Shown in pieces: positions 23,101-36,028 of a stretch of 64,000 nt of DNA; the first letter of the stretch is position 1; each line of letters opens with the position of its first letter. Made by a program: the position numbers and the translations under genes. The notes beneath the pieces are model-generated. The model saw only the letters and a list, made by a program, of their open reading frames with translations, did no database searches and was not told the DNA's origin. Location of the stretch: NCBI RefSeq assembly GCF_025602895.1, contig NW_026516234.1:372001-436000 (forward strand). Direction: 5' to 3'. Source of the stretch: Polychytrium aggregatum. Lineage: Eukaryota > Chytridiomycota > Chytridiomycetes > Polychytriales.

Positions 23101-26100
23101 GATTGACTACGTTCGTGCGCCCAAGGATCTCCTCGACTTTTTCTCCGTCGACGAGGAGACGGAATCCGCAGAAGATGTTGCGGAGCGAGCGCTGTTGATG
23201 GACTGTGGCTTCTTGTGCGCGATGCTGCTTGTGACGTTGGAGCCACATCTATCGCGCGAAAAGGTTGGTCCCTCGCACTGCCTGGCTGTAAAGACCGGGT
23301 GCTTCGAAAATGTGTATGGATTTTCAGGCACGAGTCAGCATCTTGACGCAGCTATTCCCTCGGCTACAGGCTGAAGCATGCAACGGATCTGCCCCATTCC
23401 TGTGGTTCCGGAAGCACACAGGGCGGATTGAAATCATCCGTGATCATCACGAAAGCGGCCAGAAGCGTCTATATACAGTAAGTTGTCGTCTATGCTATTG
23501 AATTCGCCAGTGGTGAATGTTGAACCCGCTCCTGCCTCGTCCTCCAGGTTCTCTTCCCCATTCCAGAAATATGCAAGTATCTTCAGTCGGAAGCAAAGTC
23601 GCGGTTTCTTTGGGAGAAGGAGCGGTAAGACCAGCTTGTTGCGTACATTCCGGCAGTGGCCTGGCTTTTGGTGGACGAGCTAGTAATATCTACACGGAAT
23701 ATCTGCCCCTCCAGCGTGTCCCCACAAGAAAAACTCGAGGCCTTCTGCAATAGCTCGTCTGATTTGATATACGAGATCCGATTCCACGCCAAGGTGGCAG
23801 GTACGTTGGTGTTTCAGAGCCGTTGGCAGAAGCCAGCCCCTGGCCATGGCTTCCGCCGCACACCTTGCTGGCGAATATTCACTCTGCTCTGTTGATGAAC
23901 ACACTAGCCAATCGATTCCTCCGGCGATTGGCTGAAAATCGAGATATATGGTGGAGGAGTATGTACACCATCACCCTCGCCTTGAACCTGGCCAATCTAT
24001 GGTGCATCATCGAGAGCCCCAAAGACAGTCTCCGAACCGAATCCGTGTGCTCGCTTCGGTTTGAATTCATTCGGCTGATTCTGGGACTGCTACAGTTTTT
24101 ACTATGGGTAAGTATGACGATGATGCCCAAGACCGAGGGGTCGCATCGATGCCGCAACGGGCATGATCTGTTGGAGGGCCTTGCTAGTAGTTATTACCCA
24201 AAAATCACGGCGATTCTAGAGTCAATGCTGATCTGGATATGCCCATTCCAGAGCGTGTCCGTCGTTGAGTATTCGTGGACACAATATCCGATGGACTCAA
24301 ACCGCCACAGGATGGAGCTGCAGCTTGACGAGATGCGAAGGGCTCGGGCCCTTCGCCTGAAGAGTGACTGGTCGGATTCAGAAGCGCTGAACGATACCGC
24401 GCCGATCTCCGCGGACCAGGTAAAGTTCGCCATCTCGATGACTATCTATCTCCAAGGCATGCCGTTCTTTGGCTCAGTCGCAGTTTATTACGAGGTTTGT
24501 CGGCATCAACATGTGTCTTGGCACTGACGAACGCCAAATGGCGCACACATTTCTGCATCGTCAACAGACCCCGCAGCCCTCCGACTGGGTCGAGACTGCT
24601 CTTTCGTTCCTGAAGTGGCCGCGGTCTCAGTATCACACCATCATGCTACTGTTTTCGTTCTTGGGTCTCTTCCAGCCAGCATTTTTCTGCATTCATTTGC
24701 TGGATTTTGTCTACAGAGATGCTGAACTCCAAGAGGTCATCAAGTCCATCACCGTCAACGGAACATCGCTCTCACGCACAGCTCTGCTGGGTGTGATTGT
24801 GATCTACATATATTCGGTCGTGGCATTTGTTTTCTTTGGCCAAGTGTTCAAGATTGAAGAAAGCAAGCACTGCGATTCGGTGCTCTTTTGCTTTGCGACC
24901 ATTTTAAACTACGGGTGAGCGATTGAATCGTGGAGCTCGCTGTGCCGCACGTCAGCATGTTGTGGTTGAATGGATTGCTTCGGCAAGATGGATACGTACC
25001 CAGGATGCCTTGAGATACATGTGATTCAATTGATTGGTGGATGCGAGTGTCCCACTCGCATATTGCCGCTGGGTATTCATCCATACTTTCTCTTCGGCAC
25101 CCCGAAATTTTCTTGCCATCGTTTGCTGTGCATCCCTCATCACAATTCGAGCAGCATCCGATCAGGCGGTGGCATCGGTGAACTCATGGCTGTCCCTGAT
25201 CTGGCAACTGAGTCCTACTCGGCCCGCGTTGCCCTCGAGCTGAGCTTCTTCCTTGTCGTGGTTGTGTTCCTCTTGAATGCGATTTTTGGGTAAGCTGAGC
25301 GGGAGTGCGTCGATTATGCCGCAACGCCGTCTGCCTGGCGATGCAATCATCCAAATCGATTGCATGAGCCTCAATTAACTTGATGCTCATTCCTTGATAC
25401 CTTCAGTATCATTTTTGATACTTTTGGCCAACTTCGAGAAGAGCACAAAGCGATCGCCGATGATTTGAAGTCGTGCTGCTTCATATGCTCTATCGAGGCC
25501 CCTCGCTTCCAGCGCCACGGCAAGGGCTTCGAGCATCACGTTCAGCATGAGCACAATATCTGGTGAGTTGGATTCTGCAACGGCGCTGAGATTCAGTATC
25601 GTGTAGCTAAGGAGGAGCCGCGGGGATCTGATGCAAGAGCGCGGCTATCGAGGCCATTTTGCTGGCAGTTCGTGCGATCGCCTCGCTACTTCCTCTTGCA
25701 TAGGAGAGGAAGCTCTCTAACACGATCTACCATGACTGTTTGCTCGTTGATATTACAGGAACTATCTTTTCTTCCTGGTTCATTTGGAAAATAAGGACGT
25801 GTCCGAGTACACCTCACACGAATCATATTTCTCTGAAAAATTCGCCCAGCACGACCTCTCGATTTTCCCGATAAACCGAGCCATCTCACTAAACGAAGAC
25901 CAGTCTGTCGCAGCTGAGGCCCGCCTGAAATACGTGGAAGACTCCTTGGATAAGATCATCACTGAGCATCGGCTCAGTCTCCAGAATCGGTCAACCGAGT
26001 CGCGCGAAGCTGCACCAAAGAGCACGCCGTTCTCAAATGTAGCTCGCACGCTGATAGTATCACAAGCCATTTCCAAATTCAAACGGGGCCGATTGAGAGG

Positions 26101-26218
26101 CTCGAATTCAAGTAGCCGATCCGACGACATTGCCATCGTTCCGGATCTTATTGTGCCCGCACTTTCTGTGCCAGGTGTCGCCGTCCCGGTCACAAATCCG
26201 ACTCGAGCCTCCAGTTAG
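14133..26218 (+). CDS. Inositol 1,4,5-trisphosphate receptor / ryanodine-receptor-family Ca2+ release channel
   Basis: Large intracellular Ca2+ channel of the ER or vacuole membrane, roughly 3,000 residues over about 25 exons. Probable start ATG 14133 (MSKASAER, exon to 14155) joined in phase to 14443 (TLRIGDEIVLDS). Domains in order: the N-terminal ligand-binding/suppressor region (ERCFVRPN; TYGTIVQLRNLHTNKLLKAN near 15290) and MIR repeats (15690-16200); RIH (about 16970-17920 with AAYFEALMQLYEALCFGHN); a second RIH-like region (19100-21880); RIH-associated (VMRLLQLLVEGHNLPLQDYV near 22300); then TM segments from about 23960. The pore has filter SGGGIGELM (exon near 25150), S6 (FFLVVVVFLLNAIFG) and the diagnostic tail IIFDTFGQLREEH, CCFICSIEAPRFQRHGKGF, HHVQHEHNIW (zinc-binding Cys/His) and EYTSHESYF. 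The filter ends in Glu where animal receptors have Asp. An acidic DNDNDNEND run is coded near 19790. Many exon borders are approximate. Confidence 0.92.
15205..15257 (+). repeat. 12-bp tandem repeat inside an IP3R-gene intron
   Basis: About four copies of GTGTCCATCGGC in a row, lying between the exon ending near 15020 and the exon starting near 15285, so presumably intronic. Confidence 0.8.
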
Positions 26219-26496
26219 CCTCCTCCGCCATAAGCAAGGTCCTGCGCCGACCCTGCTCTGTTCTGTGCACATGCGCCCTTCCCAGACACAAATACAGAGT
26301 TTGTGTCCAATCATTTTTCCGTTGTCCTCATGTAACCGGGGTTAGTGGTTTTCTCAAATTCTCGTCCCCTTTGGCGACGACGAGAGTAGTGGCCTCTATT
26401 GAGTTCAGCGACGGGCGAATTGTAATGATCAGGCATAATTCGGATAGACGTGTTTATCAGTTAACGACATGATCACGATGGACTGGTTAACTTTTG
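26219..26496. other. IP3R gene 3' flank
   Basis: Short AT-richer spacer between the IP3R stop codon and relic A. No feature recognised. Confidence 0.4.
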
Positions 26497-27703
26497 CAAC
26501 GCTCAACCAAACGGAGCCCCGTGCACGATGGATGGGGTTTCCCACCACTTTGTGGATGGGACATGCATGCCCCATCGTTCCCAATGGCCATCCACACCGT
26601 GGAAGCTGTACAAGGAATATGCCCTCAGCCCTCGTCTGCTTCCTTCCATTCCGACAAGCTCCCGCGAGCTCCGCCACTGCCGCCACCACCATCACCAGAG
26701 AAGAATAAGCTTCATGGGACCATCGGGGTGCGTTCATGTCGTAGTAAATGTCGTTGGTGACCCGCAATCCATCGCATCGGTGCACCACAGCCCAATATCG
26801 CGACGCCAACGCAATCAAGACGACATGGTCAAGGTGTGCAAATCGAGCGTCGCTGACGGATATCGATGAGTGGGGGGGGGGAAACTTTGGACAAGCAAGA
26901 TCCAAGGTCTTGTGGGACTCCATGGCCATATGGAATCCATTGGCACTCAGCCAAGATGGACTTGGCAGCAACGATGGGCGGCAACACCAAAGATACGGCG
27001 GCTCAGCGAGACGACATCGCAGCAAGAGCTCGACTGGTGAACACTGTCCAACTTTCTCCACACACAGGATATCGGGCGTCTCATTTACATCACACCCATA
27101 ACGAGACACGTTTCTGGACGCAGGCGGGGGCTTTCTCCGCATGTGAATGCCCACAATCCATCGCCCATCGCGGCCAAACAGTGTGTCCATGGAAACTGAC
27201 ACTGGTTGCCTGTGGGAACGCATCGTGAAAGCAAGGAAAGGGAGAGATATATCCGTCGAGCCCACGGGGACTCAACTTTGCTTGGTATTTCGAGCAATCC
27301 ATGCATCACCGGGGGTGTCCACCAGGCCCATCCGTCTCCAAGATCCATGTGTGCTCGGTGAACGAGCTCAACACATCCCAGGTGTGCTCACAGTGCCCGG
27401 AGGCCGAGCGCCTCGTTTGACCTGGCTGGCTTGATATCGAGAAACCATGAAGCTGTGCAGAGGGTCGGATGCATCCACCACACTCCCACATCGAGACATC
27501 AATGCCTCACGGAACATGATCTGAGTATGCCAGTCCCGTCGCCACAGGGAATCGGTCGTGTATTCATGACCATGCTTCCCAAACCAACCAAAAACAAAGA
27601 GATTGCCAACCTAGACTGGAAACAATCTCGCGGCCTGCTCACTGGGGCCTACAGTCAGTCAGCGGGATTCAGACATCTGAAGCCAGGAAGGAACTGTCCT
27701 GTT
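26497..27703 (+). mobile_element. Relic A: decayed Fanzor/TnpB-like nuclease gene (best preserved copy)
   Basis: Fanzor proteins are eukaryotic homologues of bacterial TnpB, RNA-guided RuvC nucleases carried by transposons. Read on the plus strand this copy keeps, in order: a tentative RuvC-I-like VVGDPQS (from 26750); VACGNAS, an in-frame TGA at 27226, then KQGKGEIYPSSPRGLNF; VNELNTSQVCSQC (27358-27396), matching the RuvC-II/zinc-ribbon signature; and, after a frameshift, ETMKLC followed by HRDINASRNM (27489-27518), the RuvC-III RDxNAxxN signature. Frames change and stops intervene, so it is a pseudogene. The same sequence recurs inverted at 53920-55151 and partly at 35083-35628 and 7832-8150. 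The 278-codon open frame on the opposite strand (26429-27265) has no recognisable domain and is treated as a shadow. Confidence 0.7.
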
Positions 27704-27739
27704 TGCTTGGTGAATAGAGTGCCCATGCCTTGACCGTAC

Positions 27740-28573
27740 CTATGCGTGTTCGTGGTCCACCGGTCCTTGATGCGACGATCCCATAGCGTGGTTGGCTCGG
27801 ATAATGTCCAGACCCGTTTGACCCGATATTTCCCCACTATCCTGATCTGAGGAATCCATGAAGATCATGTGGAAATATCCCATGTGGAACAAGAAAAACA
27901 CTGCAAAAGTGATCATTCCCACATTCGTCATGAGCCGAAACTGCAGCTTGCGCGCCTGATTGAGCCCCCGGTAGTACTCCTCCGAGCGGGGGTGCTGATT
28001 GCTTGTTGGGCCGCTTGGGCTGGCGCTACCTTCGTAGTGTTGTGACTGGTGCTCGGTAAAGTTGTAGGGATTCGCCTGATATCGCTGATGTGCTCGGTCG
28101 TTTCTGAATATGATCCAGTCCTCCGGTCGCATTTGCTCGCGCCGGCGATATGTTGATCGACGTGGGCCTGTTCCAGTCGAGCTCTGTCGATACGTGCTTG
28201 AAATTGCCTCTTCATAGTCGAGCGATCGGTCATACTCGGCCCGCTTTTGCTCGTTGGAAAGTATGGAATGCGCTTCATTGATTTCAAGGAACTTTTTGTG
28301 GGCCTCGTCATCCTCGGGGTTGCGATCGGGATGGTACAGCTTGGAGAGCTCGAAGAACTTGGCCTTGACTTCCTTCCGAGAGGCCGACGGGGGGATTCCC
28401 AGAACATGGTAGAGTGTCTTTTTGGATCCAGCGTGCTCCAGGTTGCTGGGAGATGCGTGGAAAAACCTTGGCAACCCCTGCAGACGGGGCCACGCTCGAG
28501 AAGAAAATACAGCCCGGGAACCCATCGGTCCGCCGGCTCTGGCCCAAGCGATGTGTACGGGCAGCAAGATCAT
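27740..28573 (-). CDS. J-domain (DnaJ/Hsp40) membrane protein, probably mitochondrial
   Basis: A co-chaperone that would stimulate an Hsp70 ATPase. A single exon of 277 residues from ATG 28573. The N-terminus is rich in Arg, Ser and Ala without acidic residues (RAVFSSRAWPRLQGLPRFF), typical of a mitochondrial presequence. The J domain spans about residues 42-105, with TLYHVLGIPPSASRKEVKAK, the catalytic HPD in YHPDRNP, and FLEINEAHSILSNEQKRAEYD. A linker rich in Arg and Tyr follows, then one hydrophobic helix (VGMITFAVFFLFHMGYF) near the C-terminus. Together this suggests an inner-membrane J-protein with a soluble J domain. It is divergent from MetAP2, with 219 bases between the two start codons. 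The exact orthologue was not identified. Confidence 0.88.
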   Translation of the reverse strand: MILLPVHIAWARAGGPMGSRAVFSSRAWPRLQGLPRFFHASPSNLEHAGSKKTLYHVLGIPPSASRKEVKAKFFELSKLYHPDRNPEDDEAHKKFLEINEAHSILSNEQKRAEYDRSLDYEEAISSTYRQSSTGTGPRRSTYRRREQMRPEDWIIFRNDRAHQRYQANPYNFTEHQSQHYEGSASPSGPTSNQHPRSEEYYRGLNQARKLQFRLMTNVGMITFAVFFLFHMGYFHMIFMDSSDQDSGEISGQTGLDIIRANHAMGSSHQGPVDHEHA

Positions 28574-28792
28574 TGTCGACCGATGGCAAGACCGCAGGGC
28601 CGCTGTCGCGCTGCGGATCGTCCTTCTGCGCTGGTGCCGTTCTGTGGCGCGGCCCGTGCTGCCACGGACCGGGCCGTGCGCTCGAGCTTGGACGAACACG
28701 TGACTTTTTTCTTGCCTGTGGCGGCTGGGTTTTGTGTCCGCTGCTCGGCGCCCGCGGCGCACCGGCTCATCTCGCAGCAAACACCGACGACG
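28574..28792. promoter_or_regulatory. Shared divergent promoter region (J-protein / MetAP2)
   Basis: Only 219 bases separate the two divergent start codons, so both promoters and 5' UTRs must lie here or within the neighbouring coding sequence. GC-rich, with no TATA box seen. Confidence 0.5.
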
Positions 28793-31547
<2,755 letters not shown>

Positions 31548-31894
31548 GCAGCCGTGCGCGATCGGGGATGGTGACTCGTTTGGGTGGCCACATCGGCGAA
31601 CTGAAGTACGCGGACAAAGATATGGCCTCGGGGTCGAGAGTGGCGGCGCATACTGACCGATCGCTAGATCCTGGATGGCTGCTGAATACAGTACAGCTCG
31701 GGTCAGGGCCGCTACGACGCAAGGACGTGCGTTCGAGGTCACATGTTGATGACAGCCCGCGAGCGAGTCGGTCCGTTCAGAGAGCGCTTCCTTTCGTTGA
31801 TAATGGCTGAATTCATGAGATAGATATATTTATCGAAATCATTGGACATCTCGCTGACGTCCCAATGAAACAGGGTCGCGGATGCTAGACATCG
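31548..31894. other. Convergent intergenic region (MetAP2 / QCR7)
   Basis: Holds the 3' ends of both genes. No additional gene was seen; short frames only. Confidence 0.5.
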
Positions 31895-33063
31895 TTAGGT
31901 GCTCTTGTTGCGCGAGCGGAGGTTCTCGGGGATGCCGGTCAAAAGATCAAAAGTCTGTTTGCAGGCGACTTCGGCTTCAACTTCGGCGATGATGGGGCGC
32001 AGGTACGGGACGTCCTGTGGCAATTGACGAGACGAAGGTCAGGTATTGGTTAGCGTCTGAAGTGGCATGCCGCTGCCTGATAGCAAGTTGGCAACAGGTC
32101 ATGGTTCCGCGTGCTGTTTAGCATTCGGATTTCGATCGACTGTATATCGAATGCCTTGATTGTCTTGTCGGAAGTCACATCAATCGCGTAGAAAGCGATT
32201 TGACCAACAGTGTCTTCGGTGGTGCTTGGTATCATCGCACACGAGCAAGGCGAGCCAGTGCAAGAGATGACGACACTGATAGACACGACACGATCGCCGG
32301 GGTTCAATTGGTAGCAGTTCAAAGCTGATTTTGTGCGGGTACTTGTCGAGCTGCAGTCGAAACCAAAACGAATCCATGGTGCCGCTTTGATCTTGTTGAG
32401 TTTGGCTGAGATCGTGCTGAGGCCAATACTGCCCACGCCTTGTCCCCCTCACAGCCAAAGCCACTAAATTTCCGTTGACTTTGGTTCACAAAGGAACCTT
32501 CCAGGGCGTAATACGCACCTCAGAGGGCTTGGTCTGCTCGGCAACGGGGAGAACGGTCTGGTGGAGCGAAATGTTGAGAGCGCGGCGGAAACGGAAGGTG
32601 CGCTCGTTGAACTCCTGAGGAGTCAGGCGCTTCAGGGCCTCAGAGACGATGGGGCCTTCGTCGGGAATAAGATCGTCGAACACAAGACCTGTCCGTGAGA
32701 AAGTCGGGACATGCGTTAATAATGTGGAATGTACACAGGTATCGATAGGCAGAGCAGAAACTACTGATGCAAACGTGTTGGCGGGACACGCCCGCTTCCT
32801 CGGCAACAAATCGCGCCAGGATATACATCCAGGACGCACGCCAAAGGAATTGCCAGGCACGGAGCGCCGCTCTGCCGATGCCAGATCCGCTCGGCGGGCC
32901 CAGGATGCGGATTTGTGGGCCGGCTTGGTTGAGGCATATTAGGGCTGCGGCTCGCAACTTTACCCGACTTGCGGTATCCCATGAGGTTGGCATGAGTCTC
33001 GCGGAGACTGGCAAAGGCCTTGCTGGCCTTGAACTGGCGAACGGCTTGCAGGAGGTTGTTCAT
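31895..33063 (-). CDS. QCR7: Cytochrome bc1 complex subunit 7 (QCR7/UQCRB family)
   Basis: A small matrix-side subunit of mitochondrial respiratory complex III. Minus-strand exons read as 33063-32964, 32688-32519 and 32014-31895, totalling 390 nt (129 residues), with intact GT-AG junctions and phase. Recognisable blocks: the N-terminal MNNLLQAVRQFKAS; GYRKSGLVFDDLIPDEGPIV across the first junction (compare the family's GYRKLGLKFDDLI); EALKRLTPQEFNERTFR; and QTKPSEDVPYLRPIIAEVEA across the second junction, the family's DVPYL signature. The ATG at 33063 gives the standard length; a TTG three codons upstream is in frame but unnecessary. It lies head-to-head with the BCP1-like gene. Confidence 0.95.
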
Positions 33064-33366
33064 TGTGCTCAAGTCCCGACGGAGGTGCTTGGATCGGCGG
33101 TATCGACACGGAAGGGCAGATGGAGAGCAGCAGGTCTGACTGGACCTTTGGCGCTGTCCTTGATGCTGGTGGCAGCGTGCGCTGTGGCGAAAAAATTTGC
33201 GACAGGCCCCGCGCTGTGGAAGCAGCGCGCACAGTCCGCGCTTACGTAACGGCCAGGCGCGCCGGAAATGAAAACTTCATGAGGCCAAATCAGGCTACAT
33301 GGACGGGCTGGGACGGCCAGGACAGGGAAGCCGTGGCCACAAGCCGATCTCGCCTGCACTTGCTCG
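33064..33366. promoter_or_regulatory. Shared divergent promoter region (QCR7 / BCP1-like)
   Basis: About 300 bases between divergent start codons. No TATA box or specific site was recognised. Confidence 0.45.
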
Positions 33367-34907
33367 ATGCAACACTCCAGCGATACGATGAGACAAGCAA
33401 AGCGGAAGACGCGAGGCGAAGAGGGGCGGGACGACGAGGATGTGGAGATGACACACGCCGACACCTCCAATGCCATGGATGAGGTGGAAGACGACGATGA
33501 CAGCGAGAAGGTAATCGGCACGGGCTGTGCCCCATCGTTCAGAGATGCAGCTTGGGCTCCCGAGGAACGACCACGCCATGGCCGCAAAGGCAGTCGAATC
33601 TTGCGTGCTGACTGGGACTTGCTGGTCACGATCGTCGGTTAGGAGCTTGTGGATGTCGATTTTGTCTTTTCCGAGCCCCAAGAGATTGACTTCCATGGCC
33701 TCAAGTCGCTCCTCCGACAAACCTTTGGTGACGACGCAGATAACCTGCCTCTCTCCGAGCTGGCCAGCACTGTGATCGATCAAAGCTATATTGGGTCCTG
33801 CGTCAAGGTCGAGGGGGAACTTGACCCTTACGCAGTGATGTCAGTCCTAAACCTCTCAGCACCGAAGGTACAGAGTGTGTTGCCATAGAAACCTCTCGAT
33901 CGTTCCAGAGTTCAAAGTCCGATCCATTAATAGGAAACTGGGATCCGTTGCCATTTTTCATCAAGGACCGAGAGAGTATCTCGTCAATTCGAGCCTATCT
34001 TCTCCAAAAGGCCAAGAAAAACGCGGAGATGCAGCGCAAACTGGCAGCGCTTCTGGAATCCAGCGATCATCACATTGGGCTCTTGATCAACGAGCGTCTC
34101 ATCAATATGCCTCACCAAGTTGTCCCAGCAATGCTCAAAATGTTGCTCCAAGAAGTTGACAAGGCCATTCAAGAGGTTACCATCTATAGCTGGGAGCAAG
34201 GGTGGGCTGGCGAAGAGAAGCGAGGCTCAGGTGCCTTCATATACTGCGGCGATCACTGTGGCTGACCTTTCTTCACGGGATCAAACGCGCCCAGAGCAAA
34301 CCGTTCAAATTCGAGTACTACATCATGATATCCAAAACGTACAAAGAGGTAGAGTCGCAGCTGGAACAAGATAGCGATGGCGAGGACAAAGTCGAGTCGC
34401 AGGAAGCATCGAAGAAAAATAAAAAGCAAAGGCTGGTAAGTCCCGCGGATTTAGCGCTATCGACAATAACGACTTGAGTCCATAGAACGTATCCTCTGAC
34501 TCACTTCGTCATCGACGAACTCAACTCTCCCAAGGTCACGGTTTACTACTTTCAGCAGGAGGATGAGCTGATTGAGGAGGTCAGTAGTAGGCTGTAGCGA
34601 TCGGAGATCTAGTTTGAAAGAATGACCAAATCATCGGCTAGGGGCAAAAGGAGCCATCCGCTAGGAGCAATGGAGCTATCCGCTGGGATCGCAGATCGAA
34701 ATGTGATGACGTATGCCGATAACACTGCACGTTTATCAGTTCGCCGACTTCAGCTACGACTACAAGTTTTCCAAAGAGGGCTCGTCCTCTGATTCCAAGA
34801 GAGCCTTTCAGGAATACGGCATCGATCCGTCCAGAAGAGTCTTTGTCATCCACCGCTCTAAACTGCCCGAGATATTGAAGAGATTCGAGAAAGTTCTCTC
34901 TGCTTAA
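33367..34907 (+). CDS. BCP1/BCCIP-family nuclear protein
   Basis: BCP1 in yeast is a nuclear protein needed for nuclear export and as a ribosomal protein chaperone; BCCIP is the animal homologue. Exons read as 33367 (or ATG 33388)-33510, 33643-33867, 33909-34175, 34295-34435, about 34487-34578 and 34740-34907. Conserved blocks: an acidic N-terminus (DEVEDDDDSEK); VDVDFVFSEPQEIDFHGLK; DQSYIGSCVKVEGE; ALLESSDHHIGLLINERLIN; MPHQVVPAMLKMLLQEV; FEYYIMISKTY; VTVYYFQQEDELIEE; and the C-terminal ADFSYDYKF with VFVIHRSKLPEI. The junction into the exon near 34486 does not keep phase with my reading of the previous donor, so either that border is misread or there is a small indel. Homology is clear throughout. 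Confidence 0.9.
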
Positions 34908-35082
34908 CTCTTGGAACCTTGCATTGTTCTGTTAATTGGCATAGCGAGTTTGAAATGGTTCCCTGATAAATCCAAACCGCCACCACCAAGCTTGTTCGGA
35001 ACATGAACGAGCAGCGCCGATGATTACTAGAGTAACCATGAGTCTGAAGTCTGATGATCGTTTACGGCTGCATCACCTCAGG

Positions 35083-35628
35083 CGTGCGATTGTTTCCAGT
35101 CTAGGTTGGCAATCTCTTTGTTTTTGGTTGGTTTGGGAAGCATGGTCATGAATACACGACCGATTCCCTGTGGCGACGGGACTGGCATACCGAGATCATG
35201 ATCCGTGAGGCATTGATGTCTCGATGTGGGAGTGTGGTGGATGCATCCGACCCTCTGCACAGCTTCATGGTTTCTCGATATCAAGCCAGCCAGGTCAAAC
35301 GAGGCGCTCGGCCTCCGGGCACTGTGAGCACACCTGGGATGTGTTGAGCTCGTTCACCGAGCACACATGGATCTTGGAGACGGATGGGCCTGGTGGACAC
35401 CCCCGGTGATGCATGGATTGCTCGAAATACCAAGCAAAGTTGAGTCCCCGTGGGCTCGACGGATATATCTCTCCCTTTCCTTGCTTTCACGATGCGTTCC
35501 CACAGGCAACCAGTGTCAGTTTCCATGGACACACTGTTTGGCCGCGATGGGCGATGGATTGTGGGCATTCACATGCGGAGAAAGCCCCCGCCTGCGTCCA
35601 GAAACGTGTCTCGTTATGGGTGTGATGT
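35083..35628 (-). mobile_element. Relic B: truncated Fanzor/TnpB-like relic
   Basis: Nearly identical to the right half of relics A and C, inverted relative to A. It carries the VNELNTSQVC block and HRDINASRIM, where the last Asn of the RDxNAxxN signature is Ile. Homology to C stops abruptly at about 35628 and on the left at about 35083, so both ends are truncated; no TIR remains. Confidence 0.75.
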
Positions 35629-36028
35629 GTCCAACACTCGATCCTGGCTGTCGATGGCGATGGCGGGAAAACGCGGGAGAGCCATCACTGCAAGTGGCGG
35701 CTTTAGAAGGTGTTGCTCCACCAAGATTGAAGAAAGCCCGCCCTGCAGATGCCGACTTTGGCCCATCTCATCCTCCATCTGGGTGCTTGCTACGTTCTTT
35801 GGCGATCGAGAATATCTGCTCCGATACTATACTCGCCACATTTACACAGATCAAAGCACAATCGATCGTCGAGCTCTACTTGCATTGCATTTGGCTCTGA
35901 AGCATAGGCGTATCTACCTCGATTCCAAGGATTTATCTGCAGCGCGGAATATCAGGCTATTGGCACTTGACGCGTCTCGCTCTTGATCCGGTTCCAAGTG
36001 GTAACTTGGGGCCCGTGGGAACCCGCCG
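35629..36028. other. Upstream region of the giant ASH-protein gene
   Basis: About 400 bases of unique sequence between the truncated relic B and the ATG at 36029. No separate gene was supported. Confidence 0.4.
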
